DNA of 64,000 nt, taken from contig JAHLKF010000028.1 of assembly GCA_025558075.1 (NCBI GenBank), forward strand, positions 186,001-250,000, given 5' to 3'. A model generated the notes under the pieces. The model saw only the letters and a list, made by a program, of their open reading frames with translations, was not told the origin of the DNA and searched no databases. Origin of the DNA: Gaertneriomyces semiglobifer. Taxonomy: Eukaryota > Chytridiomycota > Chytridiomycetes > Spizellomycetales > Spizellomycetaceae. This document shows positions 43,901 through 56,560 of this stretch, piece after piece. Position numbers and translations under genes: made by a program. Position 1 is the first letter of the stretch; every line of letters starts with the position of its first letter.

Positions 43901-46900
43901 ATGGCAAGAGAGACGCCTGGGGTCAATGTCGTTGCGAAAGGAACTTTGGGCGGTGCTGGCAGTTCGCCTGCGACATCCCCGGGCAGTAAAGGGTCGGAGG
44001 TGACCCAGATGAAGCGGACCATCGCCAGCAGCTCAGCTTCATCACCACCACAGGTTTACCGTAGCAAAAGCAACAGCTCAACAGCATCATCGTCACACCG
44101 AGGCCAAACGGTGAGTCACCAGTGCTGAGCGCACGTCCCTCCAAGCCCAGGATTTATTTCTTTTTGCAGCACGATTTGATGTTTCGTATGGGCCCGCAAG
44201 AATCGGATGTGCTCGCAGAATTCATGAGTCTGGAGAAAGGCATGGGGTATACGTGTATCCCGTTTAATGATATCGCAAGAGCAAACCTTCCGGATCTGGA
44301 TTCTGTATTTATTCGCGTGGATCTTGCTGGGCTGCACATTCACGAGGATGAGAATCGGCGAGAGACTTTGTTAGACTTTGCGCTGGAGACTATTGTGAAA
44401 TATACCAAGAATCCCGGCAAAAGGACGTTCACCTTTCACGAACTTCTGCGCGATGGCCGCATTAGAGAATGGAAGTTTCTAAGCGAAAAGGTACGAAATG
44501 TCTCCCAGCGTGATGTAGGTCCCAACCCGTTGGACTCACCGATCATTAGTATTTTGAGATTTTCGATGCTCTTGGTCGGGCCATTGCCATCGTCATCAAA
44601 ATACGTTCGAAAGAATTATTGCAAAGCGAAAGTGGATCGCTAGCGTCTCTCCTTGAAGCTGACGATGAGGCAACACCGGATCTAAGTCAACTGGACAAAA
44701 CCATGCGATATAGGACGATATCCGCCCAACCAAGTTCTCAAACGCCGCGACACAGGCTCCCGCCGACGAGGTCCGTGGACTCGCTCACGACAGCTCATGA
44801 CGAAGTGGTGGAAGCAGAGGATGTGGACAGAAAACAAAAAGCATCTTTGGCCAAACTGTACATCGAGCAGCGGTATCATGACTCGCGACGGGCATCGGAT
44901 ACCTCCAGCGTATCCAGTGCAGTGAATGATGCTGCGAGTCAGAGAAAGTGGAAAAACAAGGCGAGGTTTGACTATGCTTCGGTTTCCAAAGCCAAAGCAA
45001 AGTCCGAGCCCGCTTTGTTGGGTGAGAATATATCTCCATCTGTTGACGCTTCGAGACGAGGATCCACTGCTTCGCAGCTACCGCCCACCCGGGAGGTGAC
45101 GGTCACTCAGGGTTCACAGCGGCAGCCTCGATTCTCTTCACAGACCGATCGAAAAAAAGGGGGTAGAAGTACCGTAATGGGTCTTTTCGGTCATGGAGAT
45201 AAGGACAAGGGTGACAGATCCGAGGAACTTCAAAGCCACTTTGTTCCCTTGGCGGATGAGGAGCAAGGTTCAAGGAGCTCGCGTGTTAAACATAAGGAAG
45301 AAAAATTTGGTAGTATCTCTGGTTTAAAGTGAGTTTCCTTTTTTCGGTACCTTGTGACGCGCGAGACTGAGTGAGTTTATTGGTAGGATGCTTGCACAGA
45401 AAGTCACAGTGAAGCGAAAGAAGACTTCTAGCGCAAAGACCTGTACTGATGATAGCGAAACGTCTGGTAAGTTTTGGATGCTTGGCACTTACTTCAGGGC
45501 TTCATTTTTATTAATATTGAGCGTAGACGTCGAGTCTGCAGTGATAAAAACCGTGAATGCGAATGGCGAAGAGATTCTGATAAAAAATAAGCGGCCGAAT
45601 GGAACGTTCGAGATAATAGCCGGTTCGGTGGATGCGCTAGTGGAGGCGCTCATTGATCAACCAGGTGTGTGCATGAAGTGTGCTACCGTGAGAAATTTGC
45701 ACAGCTAATGCAGTTGTGTCATTACAGAACAATCGTATATCGACACGTTCCTGCTGACCTTCCGTCACTTTATGTCTCCACAGCAGCTCATGAAGATGTT
45801 AATGGGGTATCACGAAAGGCCTGAGCTCAGCATATGGGATGGCGTCGCAGCCGCCGACCCATCGACGATGAGGAACAGAGTTGTTAGTTTAGTGAAAAAA
45901 TGGGTAATATATATATCCTCAAACTGCAATTGCCATTGCTGCTTGTTAACATTGACAAATCAGGTCGGAGAGCATGCGTATGATTTTCAGGACCCGGATA
46001 CCATCAAAGTGTTGAATGAGTTTTTAGAAATGGTGCTCGCTGGACAACATAGCTCGTACGCAAAGCAAATCACCAATATCCTGCAGCACGAACTTGAGGA
46101 GCTGTCGGAGAAAAAGAAGGAAATCGATGCAATGGTTAGCGAGACAAAACCAGAAGAACTGAAGTTGCTGCTTCGCGATTTCGATTTGCTTTCTCAATCT
46201 ACTCGCAAGCTCGCACAGCAGCTGACGTTGGTTGACGCCAAGATGTTTCGCGCCATTCGGCCCGAAGAGTTTGCAGTTTATCTGTGGGAACGTGGTGGAA
46301 CTAAACATTGGAGAGCACATAATCTTCAAGCGTATATTGATAGATTCAACCGCGTTGGATACTGGGTTGCAACGGTAATATGCTCCTTTGAAGATGTGCG
46401 AAAGCGAGTGGAAGCGGCCGAGATGTTTGTGAAACTCGCGACAAGATGCATGGAGTTACAAAATTTCAATACTGCCATGGCTATTTTCTCTGGCTTGAAC
46501 ACAACGCCGGTGACGAGGCTGAAAAGAACCTTTCGGCATTTGTCCCGTGGAACTGCGTCCGCGCTGGAAGATCTTGAACATAAATTATCGTACCGTAGTA
46601 ATTATAAGGTATACCGAGAGATGGAAGCCATGGCGAAACCACCGCTACTACCCTTCTTTGGCCTGATCATCAAGGATCTGACATTCATGAATGACGGCAA
46701 CCAGAAGACTTTGCTAAACGGGCTTATCAACTTTGAGAAGCAACGGCTCATATGTAACATCATCAATTCCATCAAGGAACATCAACGGCATAAGTTCCCA
46801 TTCGTGCCTGACGACGATAACGGAGATAGTGATATGAGTCCCGCCACAACTACAACAGAAGCTAAAGGATCCACGATGTCGTTGGCGTCTTCAAATACAA

Positions 46901-47526
46901 CTGCTGTATTGAACGCCGCGGACATTACCCTTTATCGGTACTGCAGTAGCTTACCACGCCTCAGCGAGGATCAATTGACGACGCTGTCACGCATCTTGGA
47001 GCCATCGGACGGCACAAGGGATTGCCGCGCTGATCAAGCCGAGACCAAGAGCAGAAGGAAAAGTTTGTACAAGTCGGGCAGCACGGATGCACTGATGGAC
47101 CTCATTAATGGAACGCACAAGCCTCCCGAACAAGCAGTGCCTGAAGTAAGCACCCAGGCTGAGCCTTCTATCAGCGCAGATGTATATGTACCGCCCGTAA
47201 CGCTTTCGCGTGCGTCTAGCGGTGGACGAGGTTCAACTAGCGGGAGAAGCAAACGTCTATCTATTTTGCCCCAGTCTGCCGCATTGACTGGGAACAGCCC
47301 GCTGCCGATTGGTTTACCAGCTGACGTCGTGGGGTTCTTCGATGGTTGTGAACTGTCTCCACCTCTAGAGGAGAAAGTTGCCCACCTCCCTCCTGCCATC
47401 ACCATGGGAGGCAGTGTACGAAGGCGAATGTCTGGACTGATGATAGATGGTGGGCTGGCGGCCGTGCTATCTTGGTGGAAGAAGGAGGAGAGCGGTGAAA
47501 TCAATGCGGAGCAGAGCGCTACATAA
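43901..47526 (+). CDS. RasGEF (CDC25-type) exchange factor
   Basis: Activates Ras-family GTPases. Seven exons (43901-44110, 44170-44490, 44559-45328, 45387-45466, 45527-45664, 45728-45903, 45964-47526) give 1085 residues. The N-terminus is Ser/Thr-rich. Exon 2 has an unassigned conserved-looking domain (HDLMFRMGPQESDVLAEF to TFTFHELLRDGRIREWKFL). A disordered region follows, then the RasGEF-N domain (FEIIAGSVDALVEALIDQP, YIDTFLLTFRHFMSPQQL). The catalytic CDC25 domain, about residues 630-880, includes LVDAKMFRAIRPEEFAVYL, FNRVGYWVATVICSFEDV, CMELQNFNTAMAIFSGLN and PLLPFFGLIIKDLTFMNDG. The tail is Ser/Pro-rich. The 60-nt intron at 45904-45963 has no in-frame stop, so retention would add 20 residues. 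Confidence 0.92.
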
Positions 47527-47992
47527 TTTTTGCTGTGCTACCCAACTTTCATAATGTACATTATTAGATACAAGTCGATGTCCGATCTCCTTTTACCTTT
47601 GACTGTCTAAATATTTCTTGAAATACGGAATATTAACATTAGCGTCATTACGCCAATGTGGGTGTCGCAGTTAAAGGGAAGGGTATAGTCGCCCATTAAC
47701 AGATGGAGCCCTTTAGAGGGCAGTACCGCCTACCTCTGCTAGTGGCACACGCGCCTTTTGTAGATGGGATACGGCCATCCGTACGAAAAGTTCATAGAAT
47801 TGAGGTTACTAGTAGACGTCACCGGCGATTTGGTTGTGCTTGCGCCCTAAACCAGTTACGGTTGTGAGATCCCTCCATCGGATATTTATGATCTAAAAAT
47901 GGACCAGCGCCACAACGCCACGCGCGTTAACTTTCGCGGCCTTTGCTCTGCAAGTCTCGCAGGTTTTACGTAACTCGGCATAAACTGCTGAA
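47527..47992. other. Intergenic region
   Basis: Between RasGEF and the WD-repeat gene on the same strand. No supported feature. Confidence 0.5.
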
Positions 47993-50900
47993 ATGGGAAC
48001 ATCGATTCCAGGCATCCGGGGACGAAACCTTCCTGCTTTGCAGGATGCTCCTAGAATACCGTTCTCAAAGGCAGCTCCCCGCGACTACAAGCAGGAATTG
48101 CGTAAATACTATGGCGCCGCAGGGCAGGTGATCGGTCATGCGAAAGCGGGGGAAGTCCAGCTACAGATTGGAAACAGTGGCGATGGACCGAATGTACTCA
48201 AAGATGGCGCCATGTACCGTTATGAAAGAGAAATGAATCTTGCACATTTTCGGGATCTTATGCGGATCTTCAAGGTACATTGGCTCAGCGTTTACCATGC
48301 GTAAATAAACTTCTAACGTATTTGACAGCATAGTGCCACTTCTCCGACTGCGAAACTCACGCTCCCTGAATTCAAATCCGCCTTTTCAGTTGTACTCGGG
48401 CAGGAATTAACTGAAGATCAAATGACGGCACTGTTTATGAAAGTGGATGCGAACATGGACGAAGCGATTGACTGGGACGAGTTCTCCACGTTTATGCTGC
48501 TGCGGGCTCAAGGGCAAACAACGATGATGGAGCAAGCCGAAATGCGCCTTCTGGAACCGGATCCACGCATCAGCCGAGGAAAAGGACGTGAAGAAGTGGT
48601 GCGAATATGGTGGGTAGACAAATGGGCTAGGATTGTGAGTTGCGCCCGCGACGGCGGCGTAGGTTTTTGGACCGAGGGGGGCAAGCTAAGTCGTTGGGGA
48701 TGGTGCGGGTATGTATGGCCTTGTCAAAACGTGTTCAGACGCGTGAGAAAATTGAAATTCGATTTTTATTTGGCAGAAAAGATTGCGACAAGGATGCTGT
48801 TCTGACTCCGCATACAAATCCATCGTCAAAGACCCAACGGTGGGTACACGACTTTGTACCGTTGCCTATGTTGAACAAGCTGGCACTCGCAACGGATGAT
48901 CATATGATAACGTTTTACGGTAAATGCGCACTATTGGTTCAGCGATTTCCCCGGTCATTTATTTATTATATGTGATTTGATCAGATGCCACGACACTAGA
49001 TACCACCCACACAATGCATCTTCCTTCGACTATCCCTCTGTCAATTGATTTCCATCCGTCAACAAATCCACTAATACCAGACATTCTGCTGTATGGTACT
49101 GATACTGGTCAAGTGACGGTGCTGCCAATGCCGGCACTACCGACTGCTCATACTGTTCAGCAGTTGTCTTTACCAAAGCCTCTTTTCCGCAAGAATATAC
49201 ACGGCGATTGGGTGAGTCAGGTCCGATACCTCGACGACTTACGGGCAGTGGTCAGTGTCAGCCACGATGAAAACGAGAGCATCGTCTTGTTGCCATTTCT
49301 GACGAACGGAGCTATTGGAAGATCTACATCAGTTGGAGTTAGAAAGGGTTGCAGCTGTTTCGAGTTCTTACGGAGCCCACTAGCTCTCGTCACAGGCGGT
49401 GCAGGTGACTGGTTGGTTTATTTGTACCGGTGTACGGCATCTGATTACCCATTCCACTGTAGATCGACAATTGCGAATTTGGGATCCTCATCACTTGCAA
49501 CGCCCGTCCGCATGCTTACCGGGGCATAACGCTCCCATTGTTAGCATGAGTGTCAACGTTGTTCACGCGCAAGTCATATCATTGAGTGTCGATCAAGTAA
49601 TGAAGGTAATCAATGTGAGATATCGGAGCGGTCAAACTTTCTCACTGAATTCCCTTTCCCGGCAGGTGTGGGATATCCGCAAGCAACAGGTGACAAGCGT
49701 TGCCGTTCATCCTACTTTTGTGTGACTTTCCTTGACAGCTTTACATCTTGCAGTGCCTACAAAGTTTGTCCGCCCTAAGCGTGACAGTTCTCTACTCGTT
49801 GCCGTCGAAGGTGGTGGCGGCTACACCTGCGAGTATGCTGCTTCATAATTACCAGGAGCCTCCTTCAAATGCTTGTAACGTCAAGTCTCATCCCGCCGCA
49901 GTCCGTGGGGCACTATGGAATGACTTGTTCGACGCTGTTGTCAGTGGTTGCGACGGCGGCGTCGTTCATGTATGGGTACGTTACATGGACGAGAGCAGTC
50001 ATTGTAACCACTTTGGCAAACCAAATTTGTCATACAATTAGGATGTAATGACCGGTCAGAAAACGTTTCGTTTTGAGAATGCTCACGGTAAAACGGAAAT
50101 CACTGCCATGACTTTTGACGCGGGCAAGAGGCGTTTGATAACAGGTGGAAGAGGTGCGAAGGGTTGGATTTTCGTGCTGCTAGACAGTTTGGGGTTTTAC
50201 TTATACCAATCCTCATAGATGGTACCATCCATATCTTCAATTTCAATAACGGTCAGTTACTACAAACGTTATTAAAGTACGATGCGTCTGAAGTCACTGG
50301 AATCATTGTAAGTGCTTAAGCGCGTTCCCTTCGCGTACAAAGGGCTAATGTGACCCTTTCCGCTTGGATTAGTATACGACACACAGGGCGCTCCCACATA
50401 TTCTCACGACGGGCTGGAACCGTCTGCTTTCTATATTTGCGGACAATGTGGGAACAGACGCTGGCGAAGTTTTCCCTACTGCGCAATATCCGACGTACCA
50501 TTCGGACGATGTTCTGTGCATAGCATGCTGGAGAGGTACTGTGGTCACCGGAAGCTGGAATGGCGAGGTAGTTTGGCGAGAGTTGTGTCCGTCTCCGACA
50601 GGAGGTGTGCTAGCTGCTGCGACGGTTGGAGGAAGCATCGACCGAGGTAAACAGCATTCCCGCGTCGTTGCTTGCACAGACGCGGAGTGGTTCATTTTTT
50701 TTCCGTTAGTGATGTTCGTGCGTGCATACAATGACACTGTCATTCTGCTTTCCTGCGGAGGTGAAGGGATACTACGGATTTGGGATGTTACTCGATACGA
50801 AGTTTCCTGGGAGGTGGACGGGGCAAAAAATGAAGGTGATGGTGTTGCAGCGATATGTACAAACTCTCCGGCCATTGACGGCGACCACCAAAGCGGGAGC

Positions 50901-51606
50901 ATTCAGGTAAAAGCACCGTTGATAATGAGTGGAGACTCTAGTGGATGGATCCGCATTTGGGCTTTGGAAACGGACGCTACCTTGACTCCAATCAAAACAT
51001 TTCGTGGACACCTTCGTGGGATCTCTAGCGTAGATTATGTCAATCTCGCCGGAATAGACGGCGTTGTGTCCGGAGGAGTAGACTGTACAGTTCGATTGTT
51101 TACCGTAAGTGGTAGAACCGTTCGTCACGCATTCGTTTTGTATTCACGGGCATACACAGGTGTTTGGCGACTTTATTGGTACTTTTGGACAGCCAGATCC
51201 CTGGGATGTCACGGTGACGCATACGTATCTCAAGTCTGGGAAGAAACCCGCCGATGTAGCCATGGCCGATCGCGAATTGGAGGAACAGGTCATACAGGAC
51301 GAAGCCGATGAACACTTCGGTGAGGTTTCCCGCAAGTCAATCACAGCGTCCTTGCAAGGACGTAGCGCTCATACACCACCCAAAACCGCCGACCTGTTGC
51401 GGAACCCCTACCCGCCTACCGCTTTTGCGTCGAGCTTGTATGCGCGGCAAGTGCTGCGAAAACCCTTGCACCATCATTATAATCGGCGAGCTGTGCTGCC
51501 ACCGATGCACGGCTCTGGGCCTGGCGGCATCTTTCACCAGCTTGAGCCGTTTCCGTTGGCGGATGTGAACACGATTCTGCCTCCGATTGAAGTGATTAAG
51601 CGGTAG
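47993..51606 (+). CDS. EF-hand and WD40-repeat protein, WDR49/WDR64-like
   Basis: Twelve exons (47993-48274, 48329-48708, 48777-48919, 48985-49404, 49463-49605, 49666-49689, 49754-49975, 50042-50153, 50219-50307, 50373-50646, 50710-51104, 51160-51606) give 976 residues. An EF-hand with a canonical loop, DANMDEAI followed by DWDEF, lies near 130-145. About ten WD repeats follow: IVSCARDGGVGFWTE, LALATDDHMITFYD, FRKNIHGDWVSQVRYLDDL, TGGADRQLRIWDPHHL, LPGHNAPIVSMSV, AVVSGCDGGVVHVWDVMTG and GGEGILRIWDVT. It ends VFGDFIGTFGQPDPWDVT, typical of WDR49/WDR64, then a Pro-rich tail. These proteins are linked to motile cilia, which fits a zoosporic fungus. One exon (49666-49689) is 24 nt; minor errors in small exons are possible. 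Confidence 0.82.
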
Positions 51607-51704
51607 AGTAGGTTTAGACTAAACATAATATATTGACTCTAGTTGACAAATCAACTGCCTTTATTCATCTTTCACCCCGGCCTCCGCCAAAACCGATGTT
51701 CGCA

Positions 51705-52290
51705 CTACTGACTACCTTCCTTTTGTCCCTTTTTCGGTTTCTGGACCTTGTTGGTTAAGGAGGCCTGTGGTGATAAAATTTGAATTTAGAGAGTGAATCA
51801 GGCATTGCAGAGAACATGACAAATATGCGTACATGAATATGTGGAATGACACCACCCCCAGCGATAGTCGCCTTGATTAGCGTATCCAATTCTTCATCAC
51901 CACGGATGGCCAGTTGCAAGTGTCGCGGAGTGATACGCTTCACCTTCAAATCCTTGGATGCGTTGCCAGCAAGCTCGAGTACTTCTGCCGTCAGGTACTC
52001 TAGAATGGCGGCGCAGTAGACGGCGGCTTTGGCGCCGACGCGTACATTATTTTGTGTTCGTTGCTTGAGATACCGGTGAATACGTCCAACCGGGAACTGT
52101 AAACCCGCCTGCAAATAAACGAGTTATGACGTGTCCTCGTATACAGACTTTGCTTGTCCACTTACTCTAGCGGCACGGGTAACAGGTGCTGGCCTGCTGC
52201 TCCCGGACTTGCTCTTCGCACCACTGTCAGCCTGCGACGATATTGTATTAGCGTAAGAACATGCGAAAGGCAACAATTGCTACCTACCAT
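51705..52290 (-). CDS. Histone H2A.Z
   Basis: Replication-independent histone variant placed around promoters by SWR1-type remodellers. Exons 52288-52290 (ATG alone), 52166-52231, 51833-52108 and 51705-51764 give 134 residues. The tail is [20 protein letters not shown], the fold starts [20 protein letters not shown], and H2A.Z-specific residues include [20 protein letters not shown] and [17 protein letters not shown]. The usual Lys after IPHIH is Ala here (IPHIHASLTNKV), and the C-tail is Lys-rich ([12 protein letters not shown]). An intron falls right after the initiator ATG. Acetylatable Lys are few in the N-tail. 98 nt separates it from the convergent WD-repeat gene. Confidence 0.93.
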
Positions 52291-53034
52291 TGCTATAGTC
52301 TTTCTGCTTGTGTACTGTACTGCCTGTTGACGCACTCGATGCTTCTCAGTGGGCAAACAATTTCTGACTTCTGGACGTGAATGAGACAAGAGGGCTGCTT
52401 CCCTGCTCTTACGCGTTTGTTGGCATGGCAACGTTTCTTCATCTATCCGAATTGGGTTATATTACGTGCACAGCCACCAAGACGGGCACAGTGCCATTGG
52501 CCGAACAAGTCTGTTATATATCAACATGGGCTAAACCTTCCAGATCCATGCCTTATGCTACCTGCACAGGGCAACTCGGCGTCACACATCCTAGTCTACT
52601 GTTCACTGTCTCAACATTGGTTGGAACGCCGCGAAGTGCGACCTACCGATCGCTTTGTCGGGTGGTCGATGACACATCGTCGGTGGTGACGTACCAGTCA
52701 TCGAACATGACCAGTGCGGTGACGAGCAAGAACCATCGAGTTCACGACCACGTTTTCTCAGAGTCTTTGGTGCTGATAATGTGTTCTGAATGACTATGTT
52801 TAAGTTTAAGTCATGTGCGCTGTAAGCGCTCGGGTGGTCTTATATACATATGAAATATGGCGGAGCCCTCTCTAGTGATGTGGTGTGCGGGTGCTGCCAG
52901 GACGGGCGTCAACGGAATGTCCATGGCAGTTCGCGAACTCATAACGTACTTACCCAACAGTAAGTGCGAAGGCTTTTCTGGCCCGAAAAGCCCGACACAA
53001 ATGCCGGCAAGGCATTATGCCACACCACCTTGGC
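52291..53034. other. Start of the gene-poor right arm
   Basis: Upstream of H2A.Z. A plus-strand frame at 52377-52793 has no domain and poor codon pattern. Another at 52857 (MAEPSLVMWCAGAARTGV) runs into tandem repeats. Neither is supported. Confidence 0.4.
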
Positions 53035-53146
53035 GTGCCCTAGACTGCCAACAAAGCCGCTACAGATGCAAGCTGGTACATCATCCTTGCGTGCCCTAGA
53101 TTGCCAACACAACCGCTACAGATGCAAGCTGTCACATCATCCCTGT
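53035..53146. repeat. 56-bp tandem duplication
   Basis: Two copies, starting at 53035 and 53091, share GTGCCCTAGA, TGCCAACA and CCGCTACAGATGCAAGCT with a few changes. They sit just left of the larger minisatellite. Confidence 0.85.
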
Positions 53147-53176
53147 CGCACCATCGTGCAAGAGGATGAGAGGTAC

Positions 53177-53560
53177 ACAGACATGGATCCTTGACGCCCG
53201 TGCCAGGAGGTTTCAGGTCTTATCAACAAGGCGAGCGGTAAACAGACATGGATCCTTGACGCCCGTGCCAGGAGGTTTCAGGTCTTATCAACAAGGCGAG
53301 CGGTAAACAGACATGGATCCTTGACGCCCGTGCCAGGAGGTTTCAGGTCTTATCAACAAGGCGAGCGGTAAACAGACATGGATCCTTGACGCCCATGCCA
53401 GGAGGTTTCAGGTCTTATCAACAAGGCGAGCGGTAAACAGACATGGATCCTTGACGCCCATGCCAGGAGGTTTCAGGTCTTATCAACAAGGCGAGCGGTA
53501 AACAGACATGGATCCTACACGCCCATGCCAGGAGGTTTCAGGTCTTACCCACACAAGGTG
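53177..53560. repeat. 65-bp minisatellite, about six copies
   Basis: Units start at 53177, 53242, 53307, 53372, 53437 and 53502 with ACAGACATGGATCC. The first three are identical over most of their length; units 4-6 carry CCCATGCC for CCCGTGCC; the last is diverged and truncated. 65 is not a multiple of three and the array has stops, so it is not coding. Confidence 0.97.
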
Positions 53561-55804
53561 AGCGGCGAAGATTCTCGACGACGGTCCCCGAAGCTTCTTG
53601 GTCTTATTCTGTGCAAATGAGGATCAGAGGGCGGTAGACAAGTGTTGGGTGCTGTACCTGTACCTACTTGTCATCGCTATTTATGTAAATCCAGACGCGT
53701 GGCCCAGCGCCTGGCGTGATCCTTAGCCAACAATGGCATCCATATCCATATCCACTACTATTGCTTCGTTTATTCTACGCAATATTGAGGTTGAGGTTGA
53801 GAAAACCCAGCAAGTGGGAAAACCCAGCAAGTCGTGGACTTTATGTGTGGTTCTTGGTTGTTGTTGTACTTGTCGTGTGACGGGTGCCATTGAATAGAGG
53901 TGCTGGGATGATAGTAGTTCCGTTAATGTGATGATGACGAGGATGCAGGGCCAAGACTTGCTTACCGGCACTTGCAAGCACACACTTGTTTTGGCCAGGG
54001 GGGCGTTCTTGTGCTTCTTCCGCATCCTGGTGCTTGGACTCGTTGGCGTCGAATGTTTGGATCTGGGATGCTAGGATGCCGGGTAGGGGAACGAGAGGAA
54101 GGGGTCTCCTCTTATAGCCGTCAGAGCAGTCCCAGATCTCGGTTCAGAGACGCAGGAGAAAGAAAAAGGGGTTTGAAGTGCATATGTGCTAGTGATGAGT
54201 GATGACGAGTGGACACGGTGACAGATCCAAGAGACACAGGAATTTGAGATGCCATGTGTGTTATGTGCATATGTGCTAATTCGACGGGATATGGTATTGT
54301 TGGAGCCAGAGAACGGCTCAACGCCTAAAATCCAGCATGGTTGCATGGATAGTGTCTGTGCGTTCTACGGGGATCAGACGTTCTAACGTTCAGGTGAGGT
54401 CCACAAGCTAGAATTACAAGTGTGTCCTATTCCACAGTTCAACCAAATCGCTCATACGGTCCTATCCTGCCTCATCCTGCATTTGAAACCACCGTCCGCT
54501 GATCAACCCCTAAGAAATGTTGTGCCGGTTTCGAACTCTGCTCGGACGCACCCTGCTCGAAAATGGTCCACAAACGGTCGCACCAGACCGACTACATCCT
54601 GAATTTCCTGCCTCATCTATTGTTTTTACATGATATGACTGTCGACGTTGTTCCCCAAATATCTCCTCCCAATGCTGCAAGTTCCTCGGGAGTGAATCCC
54701 TCGGACCTCTCTATTCATTCCGACGGTGTTGTATTTGTTCTGATCCTCAGAAGCTTGCGTTCGTTCCGCGTGAATAGCAAGGGTATTACAATGTGTTTTT
54801 GAATCTTCCGTTTTTGATAGACACTGCAGGCGACGGTTTTCTGGCCAACAGAACATCTATCGCGCTTCTCCCAAGTTGAAATAATACAGTCAGTCCGCCT
54901 GTCTACGGCAAAAGCGCAGAACCTATCGGTAGTCGTGTACATATTCCATAGCTTTCCGTGAGCTGGCTGTTGCTCTTCCGTAAAACTTTTCTAAGGACAT
55001 CCAACAGTCATTAAAGTCAGTAAACTTCAAAATTCCAGTGGCCAACTACTGTCAGTTTACCTTCGCTTCACAGGATACGAAGCCTGTGTATCAGAGACCA
55101 GCGGAGTAGTGCGGCAGATGCAGAGTAGAGCGGTGCTTGTTGGGTATCAAATCGAAAGAAGTCTTCAACTCCTTTCTCATCGTCATGAACTTTCTCCAAA
55201 CCCGTGAGCTGCATTTGCTATCACTCTGATCGGCTAACCTGCTGTGAAGATGGATTCAGCAGAATAGTTGAAGAGATTCCCGCTGTCGCGTAAAATCTGG
55301 CCAGCAGCAACAGCTTTCACAATTTTCCAAAAGGGTTCAGCATGCCAAAAGCTGTGAGAGCCTGGCGATGGCTTATCGTCAGCGGCATAGCAGAGTTTGA
55401 AGGCCAGTCAGCAGAACAAAAGCATCACTCCGGTAGCAATAGTGTTGACAATGTCCACAACTCCAGATAATCCTGTGACATCTGGGGGTGGGGGGTGTAA
55501 ACCATTAGAGAGTGTGAGTCATGTTAGTGTTTTGGGTTATCGATAGTGATATGTTGATTATCGATAGAGAGTTTGGGTGTTGTTGGTGTTGGTTGTTTTG
55601 AGCGAGGGAAGCAACACGTTGGGGAGGTTTTGCGAGCGTTCCTATGAATCATACGAACGAAGGGGCGACGGGGGAAGGAGCGAGTTGGCGTTTTTACGTG
55701 TTTTTGTGACAGTGACACAGGGTGTTGTTAGGAGACGGAGATGTGATTCACACAAACGCTGCTTTGGAGGTGCTGGGCGGTATTTAAGAGGAGCTGAGTT
55801 GGAG
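53561..55804. other. Gene-poor region
   Basis: 2.2 kb without a supported gene. It has short direct repeats (AAACCCAGCAAGT at 53805 and 53821; TTATCGATAG at 55538 and 55558) and a G-run near 55485. Frames are short and not conserved by eye. Confidence 0.5.
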
Positions 55805-56560
55805 TTAAGGGTCAGTTGACAAGACAAGAAAGGCCTCGGGATCATAGGCGGTGTCATCCTCGAAATCGAGGGGATCGGATGGGCCGGCATCGTCGGCATG
55901 TTCAAGTTCAGCGGCATGTGCCGCTGGATGAGACTGAGCGCGTTTCTTGGCGTCGATAACAAGGGGACAGTCGCGAATGTGGTGGGGTGCGTGGCGGCGG
56001 CAGCGAAGGCTTCGGGGTGGCGGGGTTTTGTGTACACAGACGCATCCAGGTCCAGCGCGGCAACTTGTAATGCGTTGAGGGTTTGATTGTCGGCGGCAAC
56101 GCGATTTCGAATGCGGTCACGGACCGAGAGTTTGAGACCACATATGTAGGTGAGGCAGACGGCGTCAGACTCCAGGTTCAGCAGTGTCAGACGGATTTTC
56201 TCGAAGGCAGCGTTGTAGTCGCCGACAGTGCCGGTGTGACTGAGGTTTTGTAGCGCAAGGCGTTGGGAGTCCAGATAGGCAGCGGGAATGAAGCGCTGAC
56301 GGAGCGCGCGACGAAGGTGGGTCCATTGGGTGATGGAATCAGCTTTTCCAGCGGAGCGATTCCAGTCGTCGAGCCATATAAGCGCGTGGTCACCGAGATT
56401 GCAGGCAGCATCTAGAAAAAGGTCTTCCTCAGTGAGATCGGGACGTAGCGTGTGCATCATATTGATGGAGCGAATGAAGGTCAACAGTCGTGGGGCTGCA
56501 TCGAGGTGATGGCCGTCGAACGGCGTGATTTTCTTAAGTGTCGGTTAACAGTCGTTCAGC
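55805..56560 (-). pseudogene. Retrotransposon Gag fragment, frameshifted
   Basis: Part of an LTR-retrotransposon-type Gag (capsid) gene of a fungal element. From an in-frame stop near 56567 the frame reads KKITPFDGHHLDAAPRLLTF, then a Gag pattern: ALIWLDDWNRSAGKADSITQ, LRQRFIPAAYLDSQRLALQN, SHTGTVGDYNAAFEKIRLTL and YICGLKLSVRDRIRN. Near 56030 the coding pattern moves to another frame, where a zinc-knuckle-like Cys/His cluster and an acidic tail end at 55805. No start codon, protease, reverse transcriptase or LTR is recognisable nearby, so this is a relic or an isolated gag. The origin is inferred from pattern, not a database match. Confidence 0.75.

Noticed and set aside
52377..52793. Plus-strand 138-codon frame upstream of H2A.Z
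   Set aside because: It lies in the H2A.Z promoter, has no domain and an irregular composition.
53177..53560. CRISPR array
   Set aside because: Units are head-to-tail with no variable spacers, and the genome is eukaryotic.
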